From Planctomycetota bacterium (GTDB lineage Bacteria > Planctomycetota > Brocadiia > JAJRTI01): 19,471 bases of DNA. Each line of letters begins with the position of its first letter. Position 1 is the stretch's first letter. This document shows, piece after piece, positions 7,446 to 16,300 of this stretch. Location: assembly GCA_024278415.1 (NCBI GenBank), contig JAJRTI010000078.1, positions 1-19,471 on the forward strand, written 5' to 3'. Under the pieces are notes generated by a model. The model had not been told where the DNA came from. It searched no databases and saw only the letters and a list, made by a program, of their open reading frames with translations. The translations under genes and the position numbers were made by a program.

Positions 7446-8741
7446 ATGCCCACGGACTCCAAGCGCATCGGCCGGCGGCTGCTCATCCACACTTCGAACG
7501 TGTTCGCGTCGCAGATCGTGGCCGGCATCTGCGGCATGCTCCTGCTGGGGGTGATGGGCCGGTACTTCGGTGTGGCGGGCTACGGCCAAGCCACGCTCGC
7601 CTTTGCAGTCGTCGGGTTCACGCAGTTGCTCGTGGACTGGCGCGTCGGCGACGCGATCGTGAAGTTCGGCTCGGCCTACCAAGCCGAGGGGCGCAAAGGC
7701 TGCACGCTCGCGCTCATCTGGTGGGCGTACGGCTTGACGCTTGTCTTCGGCGCGCTCAACTGGGTGCTCGCCTACTCGATTGCCGGCCTGGTGGGGGAGC
7801 GCATCTACGGCAGCGCCGTGGTGGCCACGTACATCCGCATGTACAGCTTTGTGCTCGTGCTGGGGCTCACGTGGGACGTGTCGCAGGCCGTGCTCAAGCT
7901 GTTCAGCGACTTCCGCGCGTTCAGCATCATCAAGGGCGCTGAGGGGATCATTACGCTGGCCATGGTCTGGGCCGTGGTAGACCGAGGGTTGGCCGACGTG
8001 ATGTGGGCGCGGGCCGCGGCGGGGATACTCTTCCCCTTCGTCTACGGCGCACGCGCGCTGTGGCTCATGCACCGGCATTTTGGGGACGTGCGGCCGGAGT
8101 CTATTCGGGGCGAGGCGCGGCGTATCGCGCCCTTCTGCTGGCAGACGTTCCTGTCTGGCTGCCTCAAAGCCCTTCACTTGCGCATGGACGTGCTGCTGCT
8201 CGGCGCGTTCAAAGGCGAGGCCGCGGTGGGCATCTACAGCGCGGGCAAGGCGGTTGCGGCCCAGCTCCAAGTCTTCTATGGCCCCGCGAACATGGTCGTC
8301 TACCCGACGCTCACGGAGCTGGCCGCAAAGCGCGAGTGGGATCTGCTGCGCCGGCTCATCCGCAAGTCGGCCATGTGGATGCTCGCCCTGCTCTGCGCCG
8401 CGTCCGCGGGCATGATCGTGGTGCTGCCCCCGATCGTGCAACTCTGGAAGCCCGAGTTCAGCCCCTCGGTGGGGCTCATGGCGATCCTGTGCCTCGCCTA
8501 CATCATGGACGGGTCTTTGTTCTGGACGCGGCCGGCCGCGCTCGCGCTGCACCGCCCGGGCATCGCGACGCTCAACAGCCTCATCCGCTGCATCATGCTC
8601 ATCTTGCTCTCGTGCGCGTTGGTACCGGCCTTCGGCGCGCAGGGGCAAGCCTGGACGGTGACCGCGTCGATGGCCGCGAGCGCGGGGACGACCGCCTGGC
8701 TGATCATGCGGCAACTCAGACGGGAGATGGAGGCGGCCTAA
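7446..8741 (+). CDS. Polysaccharide/oligosaccharide flippase (Wzx/MVF-like)
   Basis: A 431-residue protein with a dense series of hydrophobic helices along its length, matching the usual size and pattern of the MOP-superfamily polysaccharide transporters. The first helix pair (SNVFASQIVAGICGMLLLGV, then RYFGVAGYGQATLAFAVVGF) is typical: the motif GRYFG..GYG. is characteristic of Wzx/RfbX-type proteins, as are YSAGKAVAAQL near residue 268 and the MVVYPTLTELAA segment. Such proteins move lipid-linked sugar units across the cytoplasmic membrane. A short basic start (MPTDSKRIGRRLL) precedes the first helix, supporting ATG 7446, although there is no good ribosome binding site. It converges with the GT2 gene 28 bases downstream. 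The transported substrate is unknown. Confidence 0.88.
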   Translation: MPTDSKRIGRRLLIHTSNVFASQIVAGICGMLLLGVMGRYFGVAGYGQATLAFAVVGFTQLLVDWRVGDAIVKFGSAYQAEGRKGCTLALIWWAYGLTLVFGALNWVLAYSIAGLVGERIYGSAVVATYIRMYSFVLVLGLTWDVSQAVLKLFSDFRAFSIIKGAEGIITLAMVWAVVDRGLADVMWARAAAGILFPFVYGARALWLMHRHFGDVRPESIRGEARRIAPFCWQTFLSGCLKALHLRMDVLLLGAFKGEAAVGIYSAGKAVAAQLQVFYGPANMVVYPTLTELAAKREWDLLRRLIRKSAMWMLALLCAASAGMIVVLPPIVQLWKPEFSPSVGLMAILCLAYIMDGSLFWTRPAALALHRPGIATLNSLIRCIMLILLSCALVPAFGAQGQAWTVTASMAASAGTTAWLIMRQLRREMEAA

Positions 8742-8769
8742 GGGAGGGATCGGGCGCGGCTGTGGCGCG

Positions 8770-9513
8770 TCACTCAGCTTCGGGCGAAGTGGCCGGCGGC
8801 TCCTGGGCGGAGTCCCACTTGATCTCATATCGAATCCACCGCTTGAGCATCCACCGCACACCGAGCAGATCCCACAGCCCTTCCTTGAGCCGGCCCCAGT
8901 TGCCGTATTTGGACACGCCCAAGGCACGCGGGTGGTGGCGCACCGGCACCTCCGTGCACCGCGCGCCCTGAGCCTTGAGCAGCGTCGGCAGGAAGCGGTG
9001 CATGTTCTTGACAATCGGCAGCGGCGCCACGAACTCGCGGCGCATGGCCCGAAGCGAACAGCCCACGTCGGTCACGCTGTCCCGGGTCAGCCAGTTGCGG
9101 ACGCCATTGCCCAAGCGAGAAGCGATCTTGCGCGCCAACGAATCCTGGCGTCCCTGCCGAATGCCGGATACCACGTCGTAATCGCCCAAGCGCTCCAGCA
9201 GCTTTGGGATATCCTCTGGGTCGTTCTGGAGGTCCGCGTCGATGGTCACGATCACGTCGCCGGACGCGGCCCGGAACCCGGCAAGCCAGCCGGCGGTCTG
9301 GCCACAGTTCGACGCGAACTCCAGCACGCGCAGGCAGGAGAACTGCTGCACCAGTTCACGCAGCACGTGGCCGGTGCGGTCCGTGCTGCCATCGTTGACG
9401 ATGACGATCTCGTAGTCGTGCCCGGCGCCCGCGAGCACCCCGTCCAGCTTGGGCACGAGCATGGGCAAGCACTCCTCTTCGTTGTACGCCGCGCAGACCA
9501 GTGAGATCTTCAT
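8770..9513 (-). CDS. Family 2 glycosyltransferase (dolichyl-/undecaprenyl-phosphate sugar synthase-like)
   Basis: A 247-residue GT-A fold enzyme. Visible motifs are VCAAYNEEECLP at the N-terminus, the nucleotide-binding VIVNDGSTDRT (Asp41, Asp45), the metal-binding VTIDADLQNDPEDIPKL (Asp92, Asp94) and the acceptor-side HHPRALGVSKYGNWGR typical of the DPM1/GtrB-like branch. It lacks the C-terminal membrane helices of GtrB, ending in a Pro/Glu-rich tail, so it is probably a peripheral membrane enzyme. The family usually transfers a sugar from a nucleotide donor to polyprenyl phosphate, which would supply a donor for the nearby GT-C enzyme; that link is an inference. ATG 9513 starts directly at the first beta strand; no clear ribosome binding site is seen. 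It overlaps nothing and converges with the flippase gene. Confidence 0.9.
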   Translation of the reverse strand: MKISLVCAAYNEEECLPMLVPKLDGVLAGAGHDYEIVIVNDGSTDRTGHVLRELVQQFSCLRVLEFASNCGQTAGWLAGFRAASGDVIVTIDADLQNDPEDIPKLLERLGDYDVVSGIRQGRQDSLARKIASRLGNGVRNWLTRDSVTDVGCSLRAMRREFVAPLPIVKNMHRFLPTLLKAQGARCTEVPVRHHPRALGVSKYGNWGRLKEGLWDLLGVRWMLKRWIRYEIKWDSAQEPPATSPEAE

Positions 9514-9619
9514 GTGGGGCGCGCCATCCGCTAGGGGTTGGTGACCTCCGCACTACACATACAGCTTCTTGTGGAGGACCTCTGTGCGCATTTGCCGCGG
9601 AACTCCCACGTCGATACGT

Positions 9620-9637
9620 GACGGCATCGATACCGTC
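9620..9637. repeat. Short near-palindrome
   Basis: GACGG and CCGTC flank a central ATCGAT with one mismatched pair (C/A), making an 18-base near-palindrome in the 174-base gap between the GT2 gene and the small orphan gene. A second small stem, CCCAC-CCATA-GTGGG, lies just downstream. Either could be an operator or a weak terminator; nothing decides. Confidence 0.25.
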
Positions 9638-9687
9638 CTCCCGTGCCCCCCACCCATAGTGGGATGGGCAATGCCAAACCCCAACAA

Positions 9688-9915
9688 CTAGCTTGCACTC
9701 GATAGACGCACAAAGCGCCGGAAACGGTCGTACTTGATGTCCTCGTACGTCAGCGACCACGTCTCAAGCCAGCTTGCCCCGACTCGCCGAAACACGTGGA
9801 CCCGCTCTTTCGAGCACGATAGCTTCAACTCGCCGTTGACGTAACCATCGTCGCTATTGCCTTCAAATCCCGCTTCTTCAAGGCACTTCTTCACATCCGT
9901 CTTAGTGGTTGTCAT
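9688..9915 (-). CDS. Small uncharacterised protein (75 aa)
   Basis: A short protein of unrecognised family. It begins MTTTKTDVKKCLEEAGFEGN, with a helix of Lys/Glu/Asp character, then beta-prone stretches (GELKLSCSKERVHVFRRV) and an aromatic segment (SWLETWSLTYEDIKYDRF). Composition is balanced and unlike the Arg/Ala/Pro-rich chance frames nearby. On the - strand AGAGG (plus 9924-9928) sits 8 bases before ATG 9915, favouring it over ATG 9921, which is only 2 bases from that site. No membrane segment or signal peptide. The surrounding 9530-10150 is visibly less GC-rich than its neighbours, which may indicate acquisition from elsewhere. It is probably a real gene, but function is unknown. Confidence 0.6.
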   Translation of the reverse strand: MTTTKTDVKKCLEEAGFEGNSDDGYVNGELKLSCSKERVHVFRRVGASWLETWSLTYEDIKYDRFRRFVRLSSAS

Positions 9916-10385
9916 GACCATCGCCTCTGGCTACTACGACTGCAACTATTCCAATAGAAACAACTTATGCTATCTGTCTTCTTCTGTCTCGGCACCATCC
10001 CAACTTGCAACCATACCGTGACAAGCGAGGATGGCTTCGCTCTCCTAGTTGCATTAATAGCTTACCAAGGTGCCGGAACGAAATCAAGAAAAATTTCCGC
10101 AGAAACTTGGGGGGCCACTTCGCACACGTGGCTCATCCGCCGTACGGCAATGTAGCGCTGATTGCCGGCCAATCGGCCGCAAGTTTCGCCCCTTTCTCCC
10201 TCTTGCTTGGCGCTCGGCATGCCGAGCGCCAAGCAAGAGGGAGAACAGAAACGGGAGGCATCCCGGCCAGTAGTCGGCAATCACCGCGCTGCTGGGACAA
10301 GCCCCGCAGTGGCGTTGGCCCCATTGCCATCGGCAACTCGCCGACTCGACCAGACAAAGCAGCCTAACACCAGTGGCACAACCGG
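9916..10385. other. Intergenic region with a large palindrome
   Basis: 470 bases between two - strand genes. The part 9930-10150 is comparatively AT-rich with no convincing gene; a short + strand frame at 9967-10155 has no ribosome binding site. The centre is the palindromic element at 10152-10292. From 10293 to 10385 nothing is recognised. Confidence 0.5.
10152..10292. repeat. Inverted repeat with a perfect 52-base palindromic core
   Basis: The core 10194-10245 is a perfect palindrome with no loop: two 26-base arms meeting at GCATGC, with arm sequence including CCCTCTTGCTTGGCGC. Outside the core the two arms still match imperfectly, for example GTAGCGC.TGATTGCCG on the left against GCAGCGCGGTGATTGCCG on the reverse complement of the right, to about 10152 and 10292. 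It lies 3' of the giant exported-protein gene and 5' of the small orphan gene, both on the - strand. No T-run follows it on either strand, so it is not a classical terminator. Confidence 0.85.
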
Positions 10386-13300
10386 CTACTCAAACCGCAT
10401 GCGGTCGATCAGCAGCGTGCCCCGACGTTGGTTCGCGTAGAAGCGCAGCACAATATCCCGCGTGTCCTCAGGGTTCTGAAGCTCGCCGGTGTACTTGGCT
10501 CGCGTGTGGCGTGTGCGGAACTGCTTGCCCGCCAGGTAGAAGGTGACCCCCTTGGTCCAGCCGTTGGCCGCGATCGTCTTGCTGGGTGTCATGTACCATT
10601 CGCCTCGCGGGCCGGTGCGCACTTGCACGTAGAGCGTCGCCGCGCTGGCATGGGTGCTGCACACGTCCATGACCAGCTTCTTCTTGCCACGCAGGTCGAA
10701 CCGCTTCGTCAGTATGATGGAGATGGGCGCGCGCTTGGCTCTGCTTTCGTGCGAGATGCTCAGCAACTTGTTCTTCCCGCTCACCGTCGACGGGTGGGCA
10801 ACGATGACTCGCGTGGTCTTGGACGAGCCATAAGGCGCCCAGGCCGGGTCGGCCTCAAGGCCATCGGACCCGGCTGTGGGTACCTCGGTCACGTAGTACG
10901 GATGGTGTTCGGCCGCGCCCCAGTTGCCGGCGCCGTCTTGCGCGCGCAGGTGCAGGTACCACAGCCCGGGCGAGCCGATGATCGGCAGAGGCGGATAAGC
11001 TTCCTTCGAGTCCACGGTCGTGTCCGGCACGGTCCACGGCTTCTGGTCCATGACGTAGCTCACGCCCGCGATCCCCGTGGCGTCCTTGGCCTGCCAGAGG
11101 AACCGGGGCGCGGCCGGCGCGGGGCCGGTAATGCAGAAGTTGTCCAGGTAGTAAGTCGTGCCTTGGGGGTTCTGGTTGGGCATGCCGCCGGCAAACGCGA
11201 TGTAGGTGATGCGCGGGGGCGTGCCCTTGGGAGTATAGGGCGCCACAAGGTCGTGCAGATTAATCGACGCATGCCGCCACGTGCCGTCCGCCACGATACC
11301 TGGGAACTCGCCCAGCGGAGCGTAACGGCCCATCGCGGTCATGCGCACGGAGCGCCACTGGCCGTTGAGGTAGAGGATCATCTGAAGGCGGAGTCCCTTG
11401 GGGAACTTGTAGTCAAACGTCAGGATGGGATCCTTGGTCGTGTAGAAGTTGCGCCGGTACGCGTAGACCCAGAACGTGCCGCGGCCGATCTTCTCCGCCT
11501 TGAGGCACCAGTCCCGGCGCTCCGGGTCGAAGTAGCGCTCCACGCTCACGCGGCCGGAGCCCCGGAAGTAGCCGATGCTCGACGTGAAGTTGTAGAACAC
11601 TTGCGGCGCGCGGCTGTAGCACGAGAGGATCGGCCGCGCCGGGCCTTGCTTGTCCTTCGCATAGTCAAGCCGCCAGGTCCACGACGTCGCGGGGGTAGAG
11701 TTGCCGGCGAAGTCTTTCACCATGTCCAGGCTCACAGTCATGGGCGACTTGTCGGGGATCGGCGCGCGCATGGCGCTCTGCGCGGCGACCCAGTTCCACG
11801 AAAGCACCCCCTGCTTGGGGTTGTAGCGGGTGTGGGTAGAGGTGAGCTTGTAGGACTTGCCGTTGAGCTGCATGCGGAAGCCGCTCGGATCGACTCCGCT
11901 GCCGGCATCGTCCAGTTGGACCGTGATCTCGTCTGCCGCGGCCAGGGCCTTGGGTCCAGGCGAGGTCTTGACCACGCGCGGCGGCGAGTTGTCGACGATG
12001 AAATGGTAGTGGTCGGCCGGGCCCCAGTTGCCGGCGTTGTCCTTGGCCGCGAGGTGGAGGTATTGGCTGCCTTCCGGCACGTTGGCGAACGTGACGGCCG
12101 GGCTCGTGCTGTCGACCTTCTTGTCCGGCATGTCGTCGGGTTTGGCGCTCCACTTGTAGCTATACCCAGCCACGCCGCTCAGGTCGCGTGAGGCGAGGGT
12201 CATTTTGATGCCCGACGACCCGCCGAGCACGGACGAGATGCGGAAGTTGTCGAGGTGGAAGAACACGCCCGGCGGGTTGCCGCAGTGGCCCGTGTCGGCG
12301 AACAGCAGGCGGCGCACCTCGTAGAGCTTCGGCGTGTAGTTCTCGGTCGCGGTGTCGAGCATGTGCTTCAGGTTGAATGCGGCGTGGCGCCACTTGCCGT
12401 CCGTGGCCATGCCGGGCACGACCCCGATCTGCGTGTAGCCCGTGTCGTTGTCCGTGAACTTCACGACCGTGTGCATGGAGCCGGTGAGATAGAGATCGGC
12501 CCGCGCGGATCCGTCGGTCTTGTAGTCGAACGACACGAGCGGGTAGCGGCCGGCGTTGAACGCTCCATTGTGGATCAGTGCGCTGAACGAGCCGCCCACG
12601 ATCTGGTTCACGAGCTTGAGGCTTGCCTCGCCGGAAGCCGCGGTGGACGTGTCTCGCACGAGGTCCGCGTAGCCGGCGCCGTACACCGACCACGCCGAAC
12701 TGGACTCGAAGTCTTGGTCGACCAGGCACTTGTCAGTCGTGACGCGCGAGGGCGGCTCGTTGTCGCTGGCGAAGTCCATGACGTAGTGCCATTGCTGCGC
12801 GGCCGCGCGCAGGCGCACGGGAGCGACGCTCGCGCCCCGGGGCAGGGAGTCCAGCGGGGTGACGGCCAGCGAACTCCTGTAGCGGAGCGCCATGTCTACT
12901 TGGGCTCCGTTGGCGAAGCTCTGGCCGGTGCGGTTGAGCCGCAGCGTGAGCACCTTCTTCGCCGGATCGTATTGGTACGTGTATTCATCGAACGGCACGG
13001 CACGGCCGGCGAGCGTGAGTTGCGTCTCGGGCAGCTCCAGCTCGGCCGGCACGTTGCGCGCGAACTCGACTCGGATCGGCCCGCCGCCCCAGCGCGCGCC
13101 AGGTGGGGGCGTGATGCGCGTGATGCGAAGCGGCGCGCTCACGAAGACGGGGTAGTGCACCGTGCGCGACCATTTGCCAGCCGCGTCCCGGCCGCGCACG
13201 TGGAAGTACGACAGGCCCGGCTTGAGCTTGTCGAACACCTTGAGCGTTTCTGTGGTTGGCGCGGTGTCCGGAGGCGTGGTGTTGGGCGTTTGGTCGATGC

Positions 13301-16300
13301 AGAACGCGTAGTGCGTGAACGCACGGCCCGCGGTGGGCCGCCACTCGAACACACCGCCGCTGGGCCCCCAACTGATGAGCGAAAGGTTGTCGATCCAATA
13401 CGTCGCGCCGGTCTTGTTGCCGCCGAGGCCGGCGTTCAGGTAGCCCTCGTGGAAATTGCCGACAAACATGCGTTGGAGCACGAATTCGCGCCGGCTGGGT
13501 TCGAGTTCGCGCAGCGCGCCCGCGATGTCGATGCGCGCGTGGCGCCACTTCCCATCGGCCTTGGCGTCGGGCACGGCCGCGATGCGGCGCACGTTCTCAG
13601 AGCTTTCACCCAGGCCGCTCAGTCGCACGAAGTAGAGCCGCTCGCGGTCGCCTTCGAGCTGGAAGTACAGGTTCACCAGTGCGCCGGGGCTGAGCTTGTA
13701 GTCGAATTCGAGAGCTTGCGTGCCCGCGAGGTCCATGCGCTGCACCGGGATCTCAGCCCCCGCGTCGCCGCCGGGGTAGGCGTTGCTCAGCTTCAGGCAG
13801 TGGCCCTTGCCGTCCGCGCGCTTCTGCCAGGTCAGCACCGCGCCCTGGTCCACGTGCGCCTCACGCCAGCCTTGGAGGCCGGTCTCGAAGTTGTACACCA
13901 GGCTGGGGTGCGTGAGAGACACGACGCGGATGGGGTCGTCGGCCGGGGCTTCGGCCGGGGCCGGCGCCGGCCCCTGGGCCAGCCGCGCCGCGCCGCGCGC
14001 CCGGCGGCTGTAGGAGAGCTTCATGCGCGCGACGACGATGCTGCTGTCTTGAGTCCACAACGCGACCTGGCCGCCCTGGAGCGGCTTGGGGTCTGTATAC
14101 GACAGCACGGGCACGTCGTCGAAGGCCATGTCGATCGTGCCCCCGCGCTTGCGGAGCTTGACGAAGTACCACGCGCCGTGGATGGGGCGTCCGCCTGGAT
14201 CCCACTCGACGGGGATCACCCGCGCGGACGGTCTGTGGTCGCGCGTGCGCGGGATAAACTCGCGGTCCGTCTTAGCCACAACGCGGCCGAGCTTGTAGAG
14301 CCGCGTCCAACGCTCGCTCCAGAGCTTGTCCCAGCCTTGCAAGACGAAGTTGTAACCGGTCCACAGATCCCGGCCGTCGGTGCAGAAGGCGAGGTTGATG
14401 TCGCCGATGCGCGGGTAGCTTGTGCGGCCTCCCTTCTTCAGATCGCCTTGGCGCATGCGCATGCCCACGTAGCATTCAATGGTGAAGTCGCCAGAGAGGC
14501 CGTACTTGTTCCACAGCGCGGCCAAGCCCCGGCTGCGGCCGTTCATGAACGACCACCGCGGGTCGCAGGCGAAGCGGTTGGTCACCTTCCACTCGCCGAC
14601 CTTCACCCAATCCCGCGGCGCGCGCTCGAACAGGTAGTCGAGCACGTGGTCGCGCTTCATATTGACGAAATTCAGGTCGATGTCTTTGTCTGCGATCATG
14701 GCCACGTTGCGCCCGGGCAAGGGCGCGGGATCGCAGTAGCTGAGGATCTCCTTGTTCCCGGCCTCGACCCACACGTAATGGCCTTCTCGATGCACCACCA
14801 CGGGGCCGAAGGACTTCGGCGGCGTCTGCGTCGCAACCGTCACGCGGCCGTTGGTGATCTCCCGCGGCGCGGCCGTGGGCATCATGGGCAGCGTTGTCCT
14901 CGCGGCCGACGCCACGACCCTGCCGGCGCGGCGCAACGTGATGCGGAACGCCTTGGTGGTGCGGTCGAACTCGACGTCGACCGCGTAGCCCTTCTCCGTC
15001 TTGCCAAACGCATCCTCCGCGAAGCGCAGCGTGAAGGAGCCGGACACCGGCACGCGGCAGCGGAACGCGCCGAAGAAGTCGCCCTTGTGCTCGTAGAAGA
15101 TCTGCTTGCCCCATGGCTTGCCCGATTTCCACGCCCAGCGCCTCGAGGCCCAGCCTTGCATGTAGGGGTCGCCCTCGAAGATGTCGTTGCTCGTCTCCTT
15201 CTCCCAGTCCGTATCGCGCGCTTCGAACAGCATGAGCCGGCTGAACGCGGCCTGCCCTGTGCCGAACGCGCCCAGGCCCACGCGGCCCGCGATGGGGCCG
15301 GGGTTCGCCACGCGCAGCGCGAGCACGTCGTTCACGTATACGCGCAGCGCGTTCTCCATGGTGGTGTCGACTGCGATCGTGTACGGGGCAGTTGCTCCAG
15401 CCACCGGCCCGCCCGTGAAAGCCTGTGCCTTGCCCTGCACGAACCGCACGGCCTGCGCGCGCTGGGTCTTGCGGTCCACTAACGCGACCCAATAGTCTCG
15501 GGGGCTCTGGTAGCCGAACACCAGCCCGGCATTACCGCCGAGCCGGCTCGTGTCGACGTCGGCTCGGATCTGCGCCGCCTCCCACGAGGGCTCGCCCATC
15601 AGCAACAGGCCGGCTTGCTTGGGCGTGAGGCCGCTCGCGGTGATGGCCGCGGAGCCGCCGCGCTCGGACGCCGCCCACGCGCCGTGCTTCTCCCGCACAG
15701 CCTTGGCCAGAGAACGAGCCGTTCGGAACTCGATCGTGGCGACCGGCTCGACCGCGACGTCGTCGTAAATCGCCGCGCGCGCGCCCCGCGCATACAGGCC
15801 GATCTTGCCGCCCGCGGCGTGCGGATCAGTCACGTCGAAGAGGCGCGTGCCGTCGATGAACGCTTCGATCCGGCCGCGCACGCTCTTGACACGCAAGTAG
15901 TACCAGTTGTTGCGCCGGCCCTCGACGTACGCGGTGCCGAGCACGGCCGCCTTCCCGCCGCGCACGCGCAGGAGCTGCACGCGGCCAGCCGCGATCTGCT
16001 CGGTGTCCAGGCGCCATCGGAGCAGGTGGTACGCCTGGGCGTTCTGGTAGTCGAACACCAACCCCATCTCTCCCCCCAGCGTCTTGGCCGACACGCCAAA
16101 GTCGTAGTCATCCCAAAAGCGATAGCCGTTGACGATGATGCCTCCGTCCGGGCTGAGGCCCGAAAGCGAGAAAGGGTTCACGCTACGCTCGGCCTCCGGC
16201 GTGTGGCCGTCCCGGATGCGGGCGTCGGGGTTGCGGAACACGTCCTCGATCACCGAGTGCATACTCCAGTCGCCCGAGACTGCGGTCCAAGAGCCGAGAG

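Noticed and set aside
7221..9014. A - strand open frame of 597 codons opposite the flippase gene
   Set aside because: Product is low-complexity His/Arg/Glu/Pro-rich and overlaps both the flippase and GT2 genes, which have strong family signatures.
9531..9692. CTAGGGGTTGG and a related inverse sequence ending CAACTAG as ends of a small insertion
   Set aside because: The match needs gaps and there are no target duplications; too weak to call.
9967..10155. A 62-codon + strand frame in the AT-richer pocket
   Set aside because: No ribosome binding site, and nothing beyond one hydrophobic stretch; likely chance.
10194..10245. Perfect palindrome considered as an intrinsic terminator of the giant gene
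   Set aside because: It lies about 140 bases beyond the stop and is not followed by a T-run on the - strand; a loopless 52-base palindrome is also atypical.
12255..15482. A + strand open frame of 1075 codons opposite the giant exported-protein gene
   Set aside because: It mirrors the real gene in antisense; the product is His/Arg/Val/Glu-rich with no domain, signal or start site, as expected from GC-rich third-position bias.
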